A stretch of 64,000 bases of DNA, taken from Formicincola oecophyllae. Lineage in GTDB: Bacteria; Pseudomonadota; Alphaproteobacteria; Acetobacterales; Acetobacteraceae. Numbering within the stretch: position 1 is the first letter of the stretch; each line of letters begins with the position of its first letter. The stretch covers positions 434,001 through 498,000 of the forward strand of contig NZ_CP038231.1 in assembly GCF_006542395.2 (NCBI RefSeq), written 5' to 3'. Under the pieces are notes generated by a model, which was not told the origin of the DNA, ran no database searches, and saw nothing but the letters and a program-made list of their open reading frames with translations. Below are positions 41,112-48,961 of the stretch, piece after piece. The translations under genes were made by a program, and so were the position numbers.

Positions 41112-41450
41112 TCAGTTCTGGGCAGGGGCAGCCTGGTCGGCGCCAGCGTCAGCAGGGGCGGCCTGTTCAGCAGCGGCCTTCTTGTGGTGGTGGTGCTTAC
41201 GGTGGTGCTTGTTGGCATGCTTGCGGTGGTGCTTGCAGTGCTTGTGGGCAGGTGCGGCACCCTCTGAGGAGGCGTCAGCAGCAGGGGCAGCCTGGTCAGC
41301 ACTTGGGGCAGCTGCATCAGGAGCGGCAGGGGCAGGCGCAGCAACCGGGGCGGTGGCAGCCGGGGCCGCTTCCTGAGCGAAAGCAGCAGGGGCCAGCGTC
41401 AGAGCGGCAGCAGACAGGGCAACGGCGGAAAAGCGAAGGATGTTACGCAT
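41112..41450 (-). CDS. secreted His/Lys-rich, Ala/Pro-rich protein
   Basis: A 112-aa exported protein. The signal peptide MRNILRFSAVALSAAALTLAPAAFA is followed by an Ala/Pro/Asp low-complexity region and then a striking basic block (about 70-95) dominated by His and Lys with one Cys (HKHCKHHRKH ... KHHHHKK), and again an Ala-rich tail. Metal binding is plausible from the His density, but not shown. The start at 41450 has AAGGGA upstream. It is monocistronic. Confidence 0.75.
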   Translation of the reverse strand: MRNILRFSAVALSAAALTLAPAAFAQEAAPAATAPVAAPAPAAPDAAAPSADQAAPAADASSEGAAPAHKHCKHHRKHANKHHRKHHHHKKAAAEQAAPADAGADQAAPAQN

Positions 41451-41770
41451 GATGATCCCTTCCGAGGGGTCGATGGAGAGGAGAATACAACCCAGCATCC
41501 ACTTGTTTGTTTTCCAGGCTTTGCCTTGAGATGGGGGAAGCCTAGACCTGGCAAACGCAACTAGTGGCGCGCATGGGCTGCTAAAGGTACAATGGCAAAT
41601 TGCACCACTTTGTCAAACCTTTTCAGTGCACCTGTGCATAGAGGTGGGGCGGTCGCCTTCTCCTCCCCTATTCGCTGCGCTATGCTGGACGGCAGTAAAC
41701 AAGGCCGCACAAACATCTTGCCAGGGGGCGCACCCTTTCTGGCGCAGCCATTTCCTTGGAGGGAACCACC
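41451..41770. other. divergent intergenic region
   Basis: This region of about 320 bp separates the His-rich gene (minus) from the plus-strand operon at 41771. It should hold both promoters. A weak plus-strand pair, TTGTCA with TGTGCA 17 nt later (near 41610), is the best I can see. No gene is apparent. Confidence 0.35.
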
Positions 41771-42628
41771 ATGGCGGATGCCACCGACACCTCACTCACC
41801 GATGAAGGTTCAGCCACCACAGAAGGTGATGGCGCCGCCGATCCCATTTTCAAGCTGATTGGCTTTGAGACCCGCGTTTGCCGCGCTTCGCGCCTGCTCG
41901 CCTCCCTCTACCCAGACGCACGCTGCGCCGACTATGCCTCCTCCGTCATCAATGGGCTGTTTGACCGCACCTTCGGGCGTTTCCGGGGCGATGCCATGCC
42001 AGCCATCAAACATGCGCGGCGCATTGCGCTTGCTTTGGGTGACGATGTCTCCAATGCGACAGCTGAAGCACGCATGACCCCTGAACATGGGTTGCGGCTG
42101 ATTCTTGGCATCATGACCCTGGACGATTTCCTGCGCTTCGCCCATGACCACCCTGACAGCTCCGTTGCGGAGATCTTCCCTTCCGCCATCGGCTCGCAGG
42201 ACATCTCCCCTGACATCTGCGATGCCATTGCGGCGCGCAACATGGCTGTTGCCCCTTACCTGGACATCGCTGCAGACCGTGCTGCAACGGAGATCCTGCG
42301 TTTGGACAGGCAGGCGGAGGCTGCAGCCCACATCATCGCTAAAGCTGGCCTGGCCCCCCATGACGTGCAGGTACAAATCAACGACCGCCACACGCCTTTC
42401 GCCCTTTGCGTTCATGCTGGTGACATCAGCTGTTACCTGGGCCCTGTTCCCGTTAGCTTGACGCCTGAAGCGGCCATTGCGCGGGCGTCTGGCACGATTG
42501 AGACCGTCCTCTGGCCTTTGGTGCAAAAACGTGACGCCGCTGCCAAGGAAGCCCAGGCCTTAGCAGCGCGCGAAAAAGGCCAAGCATCAGCCCCTAAAAG
42601 CGCCTCCACCAACCCAACAGGCAAGTGA
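41771..42628 (+). CDS. cytosolic protein of unknown function, first of a coupled operon
   Basis: A 285-aa soluble protein, mostly helical, beginning with an acidic leader (about 1-25). It has segments such as CRASRLLASLYPDARCADYASSVI, LGIMTLDDFLRFAHDHPDSSV and a beta-rich part near 205-245. The C-terminus is Ala/Lys-rich. The family is not recognised. GGAGGG stands 8 nt before the ATG. Its stop overlaps the next start (ATGA), so it opens a tightly packed four-gene unit ending in a phosphatase. Confidence 0.75.
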   Translation: MADATDTSLTDEGSATTEGDGAADPIFKLIGFETRVCRASRLLASLYPDARCADYASSVINGLFDRTFGRFRGDAMPAIKHARRIALALGDDVSNATAEARMTPEHGLRLILGIMTLDDFLRFAHDHPDSSVAEIFPSAIGSQDISPDICDAIAARNMAVAPYLDIAADRAATEILRLDRQAEAAAHIIAKAGLAPHDVQVQINDRHTPFALCVHAGDISCYLGPVPVSLTPEAAIARASGTIETVLWPLVQKRDAAAKEAQALAAREKGQASAPKSASTNPTGK

Positions 42629-42858
42629 TGAACCTGCTGACTAAAGGCTGCCTGCCCTTGGCAGCTGCCGGGGTGTTTGTGCTGGCCTGCTTGGGGGCCT
42701 GCCACGACAAGAAGACACCTGGCCAAGGCACCACCTCACCCAGCCAGCAGGTGGTGGCCCAACCTACTCAGGCCCAACAGGCTGAAGCGACACGGCGCTT
42801 CCGCTCCTTGTTGGAGCCAGGGCCCGTCAAGCTGGGCCCGGACGGCAAGCCCCTTTGA
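42628..42858 (+). CDS. small lipoprotein
   Basis: A 76-aa protein with a lipoprotein signal: MNLLTKGCLPLAAAGVF, then LACLGAC as lipobox, followed by a Gln/Pro/Thr-rich linker and a short conserved-looking end (RFRSLLEPGPVKLGPDGKPL). ATGA overlap with the gene before; its stop overlaps a TTG start of the next gene. It resembles the tiny lipoproteins often found in alphaproteobacteria; function unknown. Confidence 0.7.
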   Translation: MNLLTKGCLPLAAAGVFVLACLGACHDKKTPGQGTTSPSQQVVAQPTQAQQAEATRRFRSLLEPGPVKLGPDGKPL

Positions 42859-43778
42859 CGGCCAAGTCCCTGCAAAAACTCCTGGAAGCTCTACGTTGTG
42901 CTGTGGGGGGGCTTTTAGGGGTAGGGATAGTGGCAGCACCAATTTTTGCTGCGGCAGCGGGCCTGCCTACGCCTGGGGAACATGAGGCTTGTGCTCCAGC
43001 CAGCCCTCAAGCTGTGCTGCTGATGTTGCCAGGGGGCATGGGGGTTGTGAAACCAGGCCCAAAGCAGGATTTCATCCTGCGTGAGGCAAGCTGGTTCCAA
43101 GCGCACCACATGGCAGTGGTAGCCATGCCAGCCAGCCACAGCCTGCGCAACCACCGTGCCAGCCATGATTACGGCATGCAGGTTCTGAAGCAGGCGGCTG
43201 CTTTGAAGGCGCAATGCCACGCACCTGTTTTCGCCCTTGGTGAAAGCCAAGGTACAGTGGCTGCTGTGAATGCTTTGGTCATGCAAGGCTGGCTGCGTTC
43301 ACATGGGGTCACGCCCCCAAGTTCCAGCGCTCCTTTGGCAGGCATAGCCTTGTTGGAACCTGTGACCAGAAACAGCGCACGCCCCCACCGTTCCCATGAA
43401 AGCCTAGAAACAGTCCTAGCCCACTTGCCAAGCCTGCCCCAGCCCCAAGGCCATTACGGTTGGCCAGCCGCTGACAGGCCTGTGCTGATTGTCAGCAACC
43501 AGGCTGACCATTGCCCCGTCACACCCCCAGCGGGTGCCTCTGCACTTTTGCTGCAGCTCAACACGCTTTCAAGCCATGTGCATTTGGTTCAGCTCAAAAC
43601 CAGCACCCTCCTTGGGGCGCAAAAAGGCTTTTCCCCCTGCGATCCCAGAGGACCTCATGGCTATGGCGATGGCCAAGCTGATGAAATACGCCGCCTTCTG
43701 CTGCGGTGGGTGACCCTCAATCTTTCAAACAGGCCACAGTCGATGGCGGAACAGTTCTCCCCACCCTTCCAGCCATGA
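42855..43778 (+). CDS. secreted alpha/beta hydrolase-like protein
   Basis: A 307-aa protein with an exported N-terminus (GGLLGVGIVAAPIFAAAAG). The fold is suggested by the nucleophile elbow GESQGT (Ser about 131), an oxyanion-type LPGGMG near 59, an acid position near VSNQADHCP, and a late His in PHGYGDG. The start is probably TTG at 42855 overlapping the preceding stop; a GTG 16 codons later is possible. It ends in an ATGA overlap with the phosphatase. The substrate is unknown, possibly an ester. Confidence 0.75.
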   Translation: MTAKSLQKLLEALRCAVGGLLGVGIVAAPIFAAAAGLPTPGEHEACAPASPQAVLLMLPGGMGVVKPGPKQDFILREASWFQAHHMAVVAMPASHSLRNHRASHDYGMQVLKQAAALKAQCHAPVFALGESQGTVAAVNALVMQGWLRSHGVTPPSSSAPLAGIALLEPVTRNSARPHRSHESLETVLAHLPSLPQPQGHYGWPAADRPVLIVSNQADHCPVTPPAGASALLLQLNTLSSHVHLVQLKTSTLLGAQKGFSPCDPRGPHGYGDGQADEIRRLLLRWVTLNLSNRPQSMAEQFSPPFQP

Positions 43779-44887
43779 ACAGCGACCAGGCAGCTTGCAG
43801 CGTCCTACCAGAAGGCTTTTTTGACTGTCCTGGTCAACCAGTCCCTGGAGCCTTGGAAAACCAGTTGCTGGGGTGGGCCCAGGCCCAACAAACCATGTCA
43901 GGCCCGGAAGGGCCGTATTTCAGGCAGCTTCAGCACGATGCCCAGCAAGCGCACTGCCGTCTGGTCAGTTTAGCTTCCCACAGTTTCCCTGTGCATGTGC
44001 GTGCCAGCCCTTGGATGGCCGCTCCCCTTCACGTTCCAGGCCCCGTCATGGCCATTGGGGATGTCCACGGCATGGCCTTGCAGCTTGACGCCCTTTTAGG
44101 GTGGTTCAACATGGCCTGCCCTGATGCGACACTCGTCATATTGGGGGATTTAGTGGACAGGGGTGATGACAGTGCTCTTGCCTTAGCGCTGACGACCCTC
44201 GAAATAGCTTGGAAAAACCGCCACCAGGCAGGGAAAGGGCAATGGCTGCTGGGCAACCATGAAACCACCATGCTGGCTTGGTTGGCTGGTAATGACAGTG
44301 TGTTGGAAAACTGGGCCCAGCATGGTGGGCGTTGGCTACTGCCGCCCAACTTAGCCCATGCTGTGGGTCAGCGTGCCCTCCACCCCCTGGAGGCAGCCAA
44401 GCTGCGCGCGGCCGCTGCGCAGCGTCTTCCACCTTCAGCGTGGCAAGCCCTTTTGACCCACACGCACCCTGCATGGGAATGGGGAACCATGCATTTTGCC
44501 CATGCTGGTGTTGATCCAACTGACCCAACACCCCTTCAAAGCGCCCTGCAAGCTTTCCAGAGTGGCCACAGCCAGCCTGGACCAAGTCAAGCCGCGCTCA
44601 AACCAGCCTGCACCACCATCAGGAATGCTTTTTTGAAACATCAAGGGCCTTATGCCATGGGGGAACACTGGGTTGTGGTTCATGGCCACAGCATAACCAA
44701 GCAGGTTGGCCTGCAAGGTTGGCGCCTGAGTTTGGACAGTGGCTGCTTCATGTCAGGCGTGCTGAGTGCCGCCCTGGTGGAGCAGGGGCGTTGGCGCCTG
44801 ATTCAGGCCATGGGCCGCCTCAGCCACTGGATGGGCCCTGGCAGTCGGTCCACCCAAAGGATGGCAGCTTCGCCACCGTGGGGCTGA
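43775..44887 (+). CDS. PPP-type metallophosphatase (calcineurin-like)
   Basis: A 370-aa metal-dependent phosphatase. The signature series is complete: GDVHG (95-99), GDLVDRG (124-130), GNHE (160-163), then a distal His (HFAHAG) and VVVHGHS. This fits bacterial protein Ser/Thr phosphatases or ApaH-like enzymes; the substrate cannot be told apart. The frame is open upstream, but ATG 43775 overlaps the preceding stop as ATGA, matching the other junctions in this operon. An N-terminal region of about 90 residues has no clear domain. Confidence 0.87.
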   Translation: MNSDQAACSVLPEGFFDCPGQPVPGALENQLLGWAQAQQTMSGPEGPYFRQLQHDAQQAHCRLVSLASHSFPVHVRASPWMAAPLHVPGPVMAIGDVHGMALQLDALLGWFNMACPDATLVILGDLVDRGDDSALALALTTLEIAWKNRHQAGKGQWLLGNHETTMLAWLAGNDSVLENWAQHGGRWLLPPNLAHAVGQRALHPLEAAKLRAAAAQRLPPSAWQALLTHTHPAWEWGTMHFAHAGVDPTDPTPLQSALQAFQSGHSQPGPSQAALKPACTTIRNAFLKHQGPYAMGEHWVVVHGHSITKQVGLQGWRLSLDSGCFMSGVLSAALVEQGRWRLIQAMGRLSHWMGPGSRSTQRMAASPPWG

Positions 44888-44906
44888 TGGCTTGTGGCGT
44901 GCCAGA

Positions 44907-45254
44907 TCAGTTTTGCCCCATTAAGTTGAGCTTGCGCAGTGTTTCATCCAGGGCAGCGCGGCTGACAGGGAAACGCACGGCGTAATCTTCCAAAACGCCC
45001 CTTTGAAGCGCGCTCTGCACCCACAACTTAAGGTAACCATGGCGGTATTCCACCTGCACCTTGCCGCAGGCTCCATCTGGCAAAGGGGCTGTGCCAGCAA
45101 CCGTGTTGTCATCATTTTGCAGCAAAGCCTGCACATCGCTGGCCGAAAGGCGCACCGCCAAAGGTTTGACCGCGCCTGGGGGTGAAGTGACCTGCAGGAA
45201 AGCTTGCCCTTGTCCATTCCTGAGCAGCGCCAGGGGGGTGGGGTGGTCCGTCAT
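44907..45254 (-). CDS. small protein of unknown function
   Basis: A 115-aa soluble protein with an alpha/beta look: VKPLAVRLSASDVQALL, then a Tyr/Trp-rich strand pair (VQVEYRHGYLKLWVQ) and a C-terminal helix SRAALDETLRKLNLM. No family is recognised. The start at 45254 is chosen because GGAG lies 6 nt upstream; two other ATGs are just before it. It is convergent with the phosphatase operon. Confidence 0.6.
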   Translation of the reverse strand: MTDHPTPLALLRNGQGQAFLQVTSPPGAVKPLAVRLSASDVQALLQNDDNTVAGTAPLPDGACGKVQVEYRHGYLKLWVQSALQRGVLEDYAVRFPVSRAALDETLRKLNLMGQN

Positions 45255-45386
45255 GATCATCTCCATGTCCGTGCTTGGCGATGCTGGGCTTGAGCCTGCA
45301 CAATCTGAGCGCCATCATGCCATGATGTGGGTCTGCTTGTCCTGGTCCCTAATAGCCCTTTTTCATAGTGTGGCGGTTTTTGAACA

Positions 45387-45980
45387 ATGCGTGTTACCCC
45401 CTGCCCACCTTTCCTCCGCGTTTGCCTGCGTTATTGTCGCCCCTGGTGGTCAGGTCTAGTGTTGCTCAGTAGTGGGTGTGCAGCCATCATCGATGGTCCC
45501 ACAGATACGCTGGATATCAGTGCAACCCCCACAGCAGCCAACTGCGCCCTGTACCGGCAGGGCGCCATGGTAGCGTGGCTGCCGCACGCACCAGCGCGCA
45601 GCATATTGTGGCGCAGTGACAAACCCATTGTGGTGGCCTGCGTCAGCCCCCTTTACGCCTTGACCGCGGCAAAGGTGGAACCACACCTGGATGATTGGAT
45701 GTGGCTTGATTGGGCGCCCCCTGCTCTTTTGGTGGATTTCTTGCTGCCTTCGCGCAACGCTTACCGTACGCACATCCACATCAACCTGGTGCCGCTTGAA
45801 CTGACCCCTGGGCAGAGAGCGCAAATCGCCCATGAACCCGTGCCCTACCCACCTACCAGCTGGCCGCCACCAGCCCAGTACGGCTACCAGAATGGCGCTT
45901 ACAAGGTCGTGCCTATTGATGACGACCCACCACCAGACGCCATTACGTACCGCGCCCACGCCGTGCTGACCTCCCCTTAA
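45387..45980 (+). CDS. lipoprotein with a PEGA-like domain
   Basis: A 197-aa predicted lipoprotein: basic N-terminus and lipobox LLSSGC (Cys about 31). The segment DTLDISATPTAANCALYRQGAMV, followed by an S-D-K-P-I pattern, resembles PEGA-type surface lipoproteins. It is paralogous in plan to the protein at 62925 (GC, TLxI, a CA-Y-x2-G turn, SD then C). The C-terminal third is Pro/Tyr-rich. The ribosome-binding site is weak. Confidence 0.65.
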   Translation: MRVTPCPPFLRVCLRYCRPWWSGLVLLSSGCAAIIDGPTDTLDISATPTAANCALYRQGAMVAWLPHAPARSILWRSDKPIVVACVSPLYALTAAKVEPHLDDWMWLDWAPPALLVDFLLPSRNAYRTHIHINLVPLELTPGQRAQIAHEPVPYPPTSWPPPAQYGYQNGAYKVVPIDDDPPPDAITYRAHAVLTSP

Positions 45981-46130
45981 GCCCCCGATGGCGCATGTCT
46001 GAGCAAGCAGCCCTGGGCGCCCTGCCAGGTGTCTGTTATGGGAGGGGTGAAGTCAGCATCGCCCCACCAGCAGACCACGGCTTTTTGGCGTACTAATTCA
46101 CCGCGATACAACCAATTGGAACAATCAGTC

Positions 46131-47123
46131 ATGACGGACACCATCTCACTGGCAACTGAAATCGCAGGCATTGCCTTCCCCAACCTCATGACGAATGCTG
46201 CTGGCGTCAGCTGCGAAACCACCCAAGAACTCAATGCCGTCCTCGCTTCTGAAGCGGGGGGGGTAACCACCAAAAGTGCCACCCCTGTAGCGCGACCTGG
46301 CAACCCCACCCCCCGCCAGGAGCTCCTGCCTCTGGGCAGCATCAATTCCATGGGACTGCCCAACCGCGGTCTGGGTTACTACCTGGCCTACGCCACGCAG
46401 CGCCAAGCCCTGGCTGGTCAAGACCTGCCTGCTGAAGTCGCCGCGGAAACAGCCCAGCACAAACCCGTCATCCTTTCTGTTTCAGGCCTGTCCATTGAGG
46501 ATAACCTGGCCATGCTGAAAGACATTCAGCAAAGCCCCTTCACAGGGCTAACAGAACTTAACCTGTCATGCCCCAATGTGGTCGGCAAAGCCCAGCTAGG
46601 TTATGATTTTGAAGCTGTGGTGGCTACTTTGACGGAAGTGTTCAGCCACTTCACCAAGCCATTGGGGCTGAAGCTGCCGCCCTATTTTGATTTCTTCCAG
46701 TTTGATGGCATCGCTGAGGCCGTTGGCCGCTTCCCCATTGCCTACGTCAACATGATTAACAGCATTGGCAATGGCCTGGCCATCGATGCGGAAACCGAAA
46801 CTGTCCTCATCAAGCCCAAGGGCGGCTTCGGTGGGATTGGCGGTGAGCTGGTCAAGCCAACAGCCCTTGCTAATGTGCGTGCCATGCGCTTGCGCCTGCA
46901 CCCAGATATCAAGATTATCGGCACAGGTGGTATCCGCACAGGGCAGGATGTGTTTGAGCACGTCTTGTGTGGTGCCGATGCGGTGCAGGTGGGAACGGAA
47001 CTGTGGCGTGAAGGGCCAGGCGTCTTCAAGCGCCTTTCAGAGGAACTGCGGGCCATCATGAAAGAAAAAGGCTACGGCAGCCTTGATGATTTCAGGGGCA
47101 AGCTCAAAACCATGGGGGCCTGA
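46131..47123 (+). CDS. pyrD: class 1A dihydroorotate dehydrogenase (fumarate-type)
   Basis: An FMN enzyme of pyrimidine synthesis, 330 aa, oxidising dihydroorotate to orotate. The class 1 active-site Cys is in TELNLSCPNVVGKAQLGYD (147). VNMINSIGNGL, KPKGGFGGIGGE and PTALANVRA are the class 1A signature of Lactococcus PyrDA. There is no membrane-anchoring N-terminus, so it is soluble and, by family, uses fumarate as electron acceptor. Proteobacteria normally carry the quinone-linked class 2 enzyme, so transfer is suspected. The ATG at 46131 fits the family start; the frame is open 34 codons further. Confidence 0.93.
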   Translation: MTDTISLATEIAGIAFPNLMTNAAGVSCETTQELNAVLASEAGGVTTKSATPVARPGNPTPRQELLPLGSINSMGLPNRGLGYYLAYATQRQALAGQDLPAEVAAETAQHKPVILSVSGLSIEDNLAMLKDIQQSPFTGLTELNLSCPNVVGKAQLGYDFEAVVATLTEVFSHFTKPLGLKLPPYFDFFQFDGIAEAVGRFPIAYVNMINSIGNGLAIDAETETVLIKPKGGFGGIGGELVKPTALANVRAMRLRLHPDIKIIGTGGIRTGQDVFEHVLCGADAVQVGTELWREGPGVFKRLSEELRAIMKEKGYGSLDDFRGKLKTMGA

Positions 47124-47138
47124 GGGGTCCGTCCGCAT

Positions 47139-48086
47139 TCACCATTTCATGCGCCTGTAAACGGGCTGGACAGCACCAGCCTGGAGGGGAGGTGCCTTGA
47201 AGCGCCAATCCATCCAGAGGGCGGCTAGCCAGCCAAGACCCGTCCAGCCCAGAAGGAGGTTGACCAGGAAAATGACCAATCCATGGCGCGCCCGCACCAC
47301 ACCAGCCAACCATGTGGGCAGGAAGTACAGCCACAACGCCAGGGCAGCAGGCACCAATGTGGCTATCGCAATGCCCAGACCCACCAAGCCTTTTTGAAGG
47401 CCACTTTCCATTTCAAGCTGCTCTGCCTTAGTGCCCAGGAGGTGCAGCACGCGTGCCACGCCATTGACATGGTCATAATCAGGCGCAGCTGCTGAAACCT
47501 CCCCTTCAACATCTTGCGGGCCGTTGGTTGGCTGCGCCTCCCCCAAATGGGTGACGTCAAAGCCTTGGCGCAGAGAGTCAGCCGTCCCTTCCACAAAGCG
47601 CGAGAAATCACTAGAGTGCGGGAAAACGGCCATGCCGTAGACCAGTTGCCGCGCCAGGCTGCGGCTGGGGTCAAGGAAGGGCGTCATGGGGGCGCGTGGC
47701 CCCTGCCCTGATTGCAGGCCTTGGCGGCGCCAGCTTTCATCAAGCGCGACCAAGGCCAAATCCATGGCCAGGCATGTTTTCAAGTGCAAGCTGTTGCGGA
47801 TGTGCCGGTAAGCAGTGGGGATTTCCGGGCCTGTGCGCGGATCATAGGCGGAGACACTGGCCCAGGCCGCATCGTTGTAGCATTGGCGCAGCGCCGTGCT
47901 GGCTGCAGCCAGCCCCCCCTCCGCCCATGCCGACTGCATGTCGTGGCGTGCCGCTGCAAGCAGGCCTGGATTAGGCAAGGCATGGGCTGGCTGTACCAGG
48001 CCCGGGCAGAAGCCAGCCAGCATGGTCACAGCCAGCAATGGCCCGGGGAAACGCACCAACGCTTTTTGAAGGACATTCTGAAGCAT
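47139..48086 (-). CDS. secreted or membrane protein with C-terminal superinfection-immunity-like domain
   Basis: A 315-aa protein. The signal-like N-terminus (LLAVTMLAGFCPGLVQPAHA) is followed by a helical domain with two cysteines (LRQCYNDA, LKTCLAMD). Near the end two hydrophobic segments enclose HGLVIFLVNLLLGWTGLGWLAALWMDW, which matches the N-x5-GWT-x-x-GW pattern of superinfection-immunity (T4 Imm-like) membrane domains. The start at 48086 is a choice; the frame is open to 48209. That the domain has any immunity role here is inference only. Confidence 0.7.
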   Translation of the reverse strand: MLQNVLQKALVRFPGPLLAVTMLAGFCPGLVQPAHALPNPGLLAAARHDMQSAWAEGGLAAASTALRQCYNDAAWASVSAYDPRTGPEIPTAYRHIRNSLHLKTCLAMDLALVALDESWRRQGLQSGQGPRAPMTPFLDPSRSLARQLVYGMAVFPHSSDFSRFVEGTADSLRQGFDVTHLGEAQPTNGPQDVEGEVSAAAPDYDHVNGVARVLHLLGTKAEQLEMESGLQKGLVGLGIAIATLVPAALALWLYFLPTWLAGVVRARHGLVIFLVNLLLGWTGLGWLAALWMDWRFKAPPLQAGAVQPVYRRMKW

Positions 48087-48180
48087 TCTGAACAGTCCAG
48101 TATGAAATAACTGTACGCGGCAATGCCTGCGACACCACCAAAAAACCACGCCTAAAACAAGGTTTTCCTGCCAAACGCCC

Positions 48181-48909
48181 TCACTCCTTACCCTGTTCGG
48201 CAAAATCATCCCGTGCAGGCAGGGAAGCTGCCGTCACCCCTTTGATCAGTTCCTTCTCAGGCACGCTGCCAGCGCAACCAGCAGGCAAGGCTTCATCACG
48301 CTGCCAACACCACGCCACATCCCCAGGCGTGCGTCCATAGCCAGGGCAGCCCCATTCAAAATTCAAGTGGTAACGGCACGATGCTACCAAATGCCCATGA
48401 AGGTCAGCCATAGTCACCAACAACTGGCTGTTTGACAAAGGGCCTTGAAGCTGTGCCACTAAATGACCGTTTTCCCGTACAGCAATGGTAACGGGGCGGC
48501 AAATAGGAACCGTGCCCAACTGCCAATCATGGCCTGTGCGCTCCTGGAGGCAACCTTTAGGCTGGTGGGAGCGTTCCTCAGGCGGGGGCCATGTGCTGGG
48601 CGGTGATGGTGGCTGAAGCCTGCCGGCTGCTTTCTGGCGCGCAGGCCATGCCCACCACGCTGCCACGTTGAGGGCGGCTTCCATGGTGACGTCATGACGC
48701 TTGAGGATCCGAATGTCGCTGCCGTCCTCCTGACGAACGAACATCGTCACGTCCCAGGCGCGGTCCTCCAAGGGGGTTTCGCAGCTTGCCAACATGACGA
48801 AGCACAAACCGGCCAGTACGCCACAAGCCCGCTTGGCGTTAGTTAAAATGACGTACCCAGCAAAAAGGGCCCTACCGCCCCTGGGCAAGCTGGTGGTCTG
48901 GTCTATCAT
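48181..48909 (-). CDS. lipoprotein of unknown function
   Basis: A 242-aa predicted lipoprotein: hydrophobic GVLAGLCFVMLASC gives a lipobox Cys at about 42. The mature part has several cysteines (GCLQER, PICRP, SCRYH, WGCPG, WCWQR, AGCAG), suggesting disulfides, and a Pro-rich linker. No family is recognised. The frame is open to 49077, but that would run into the divergent reductase gene; the ATG at 48909 leaves a 52-bp divergent promoter region. Confidence 0.6.
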   Translation of the reverse strand: MIDQTTSLPRGGRALFAGYVILTNAKRACGVLAGLCFVMLASCETPLEDRAWDVTMFVRQEDGSDIRILKRHDVTMEAALNVAAWWAWPARQKAAGRLQPPSPPSTWPPPEERSHQPKGCLQERTGHDWQLGTVPICRPVTIAVRENGHLVAQLQGPLSNSQLLVTMADLHGHLVASCRYHLNFEWGCPGYGRTPGDVAWCWQRDEALPAGCAGSVPEKELIKGVTAASLPARDDFAEQGKE

Positions 48910-48961
48910 CACATCACGCACGTGTTTCACCTTCCATTCCACCCAAGCCAGGAAAACCGCC

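Noticed and set aside
41150-41370. Repeats suggestive of a CRISPR-like array in the His-rich gene
   Set aside because: They are Ala/Pro/His codon repeats of a low-complexity protein; there is no regular repeat-spacer pattern. No CRISPR array was found anywhere in the window.
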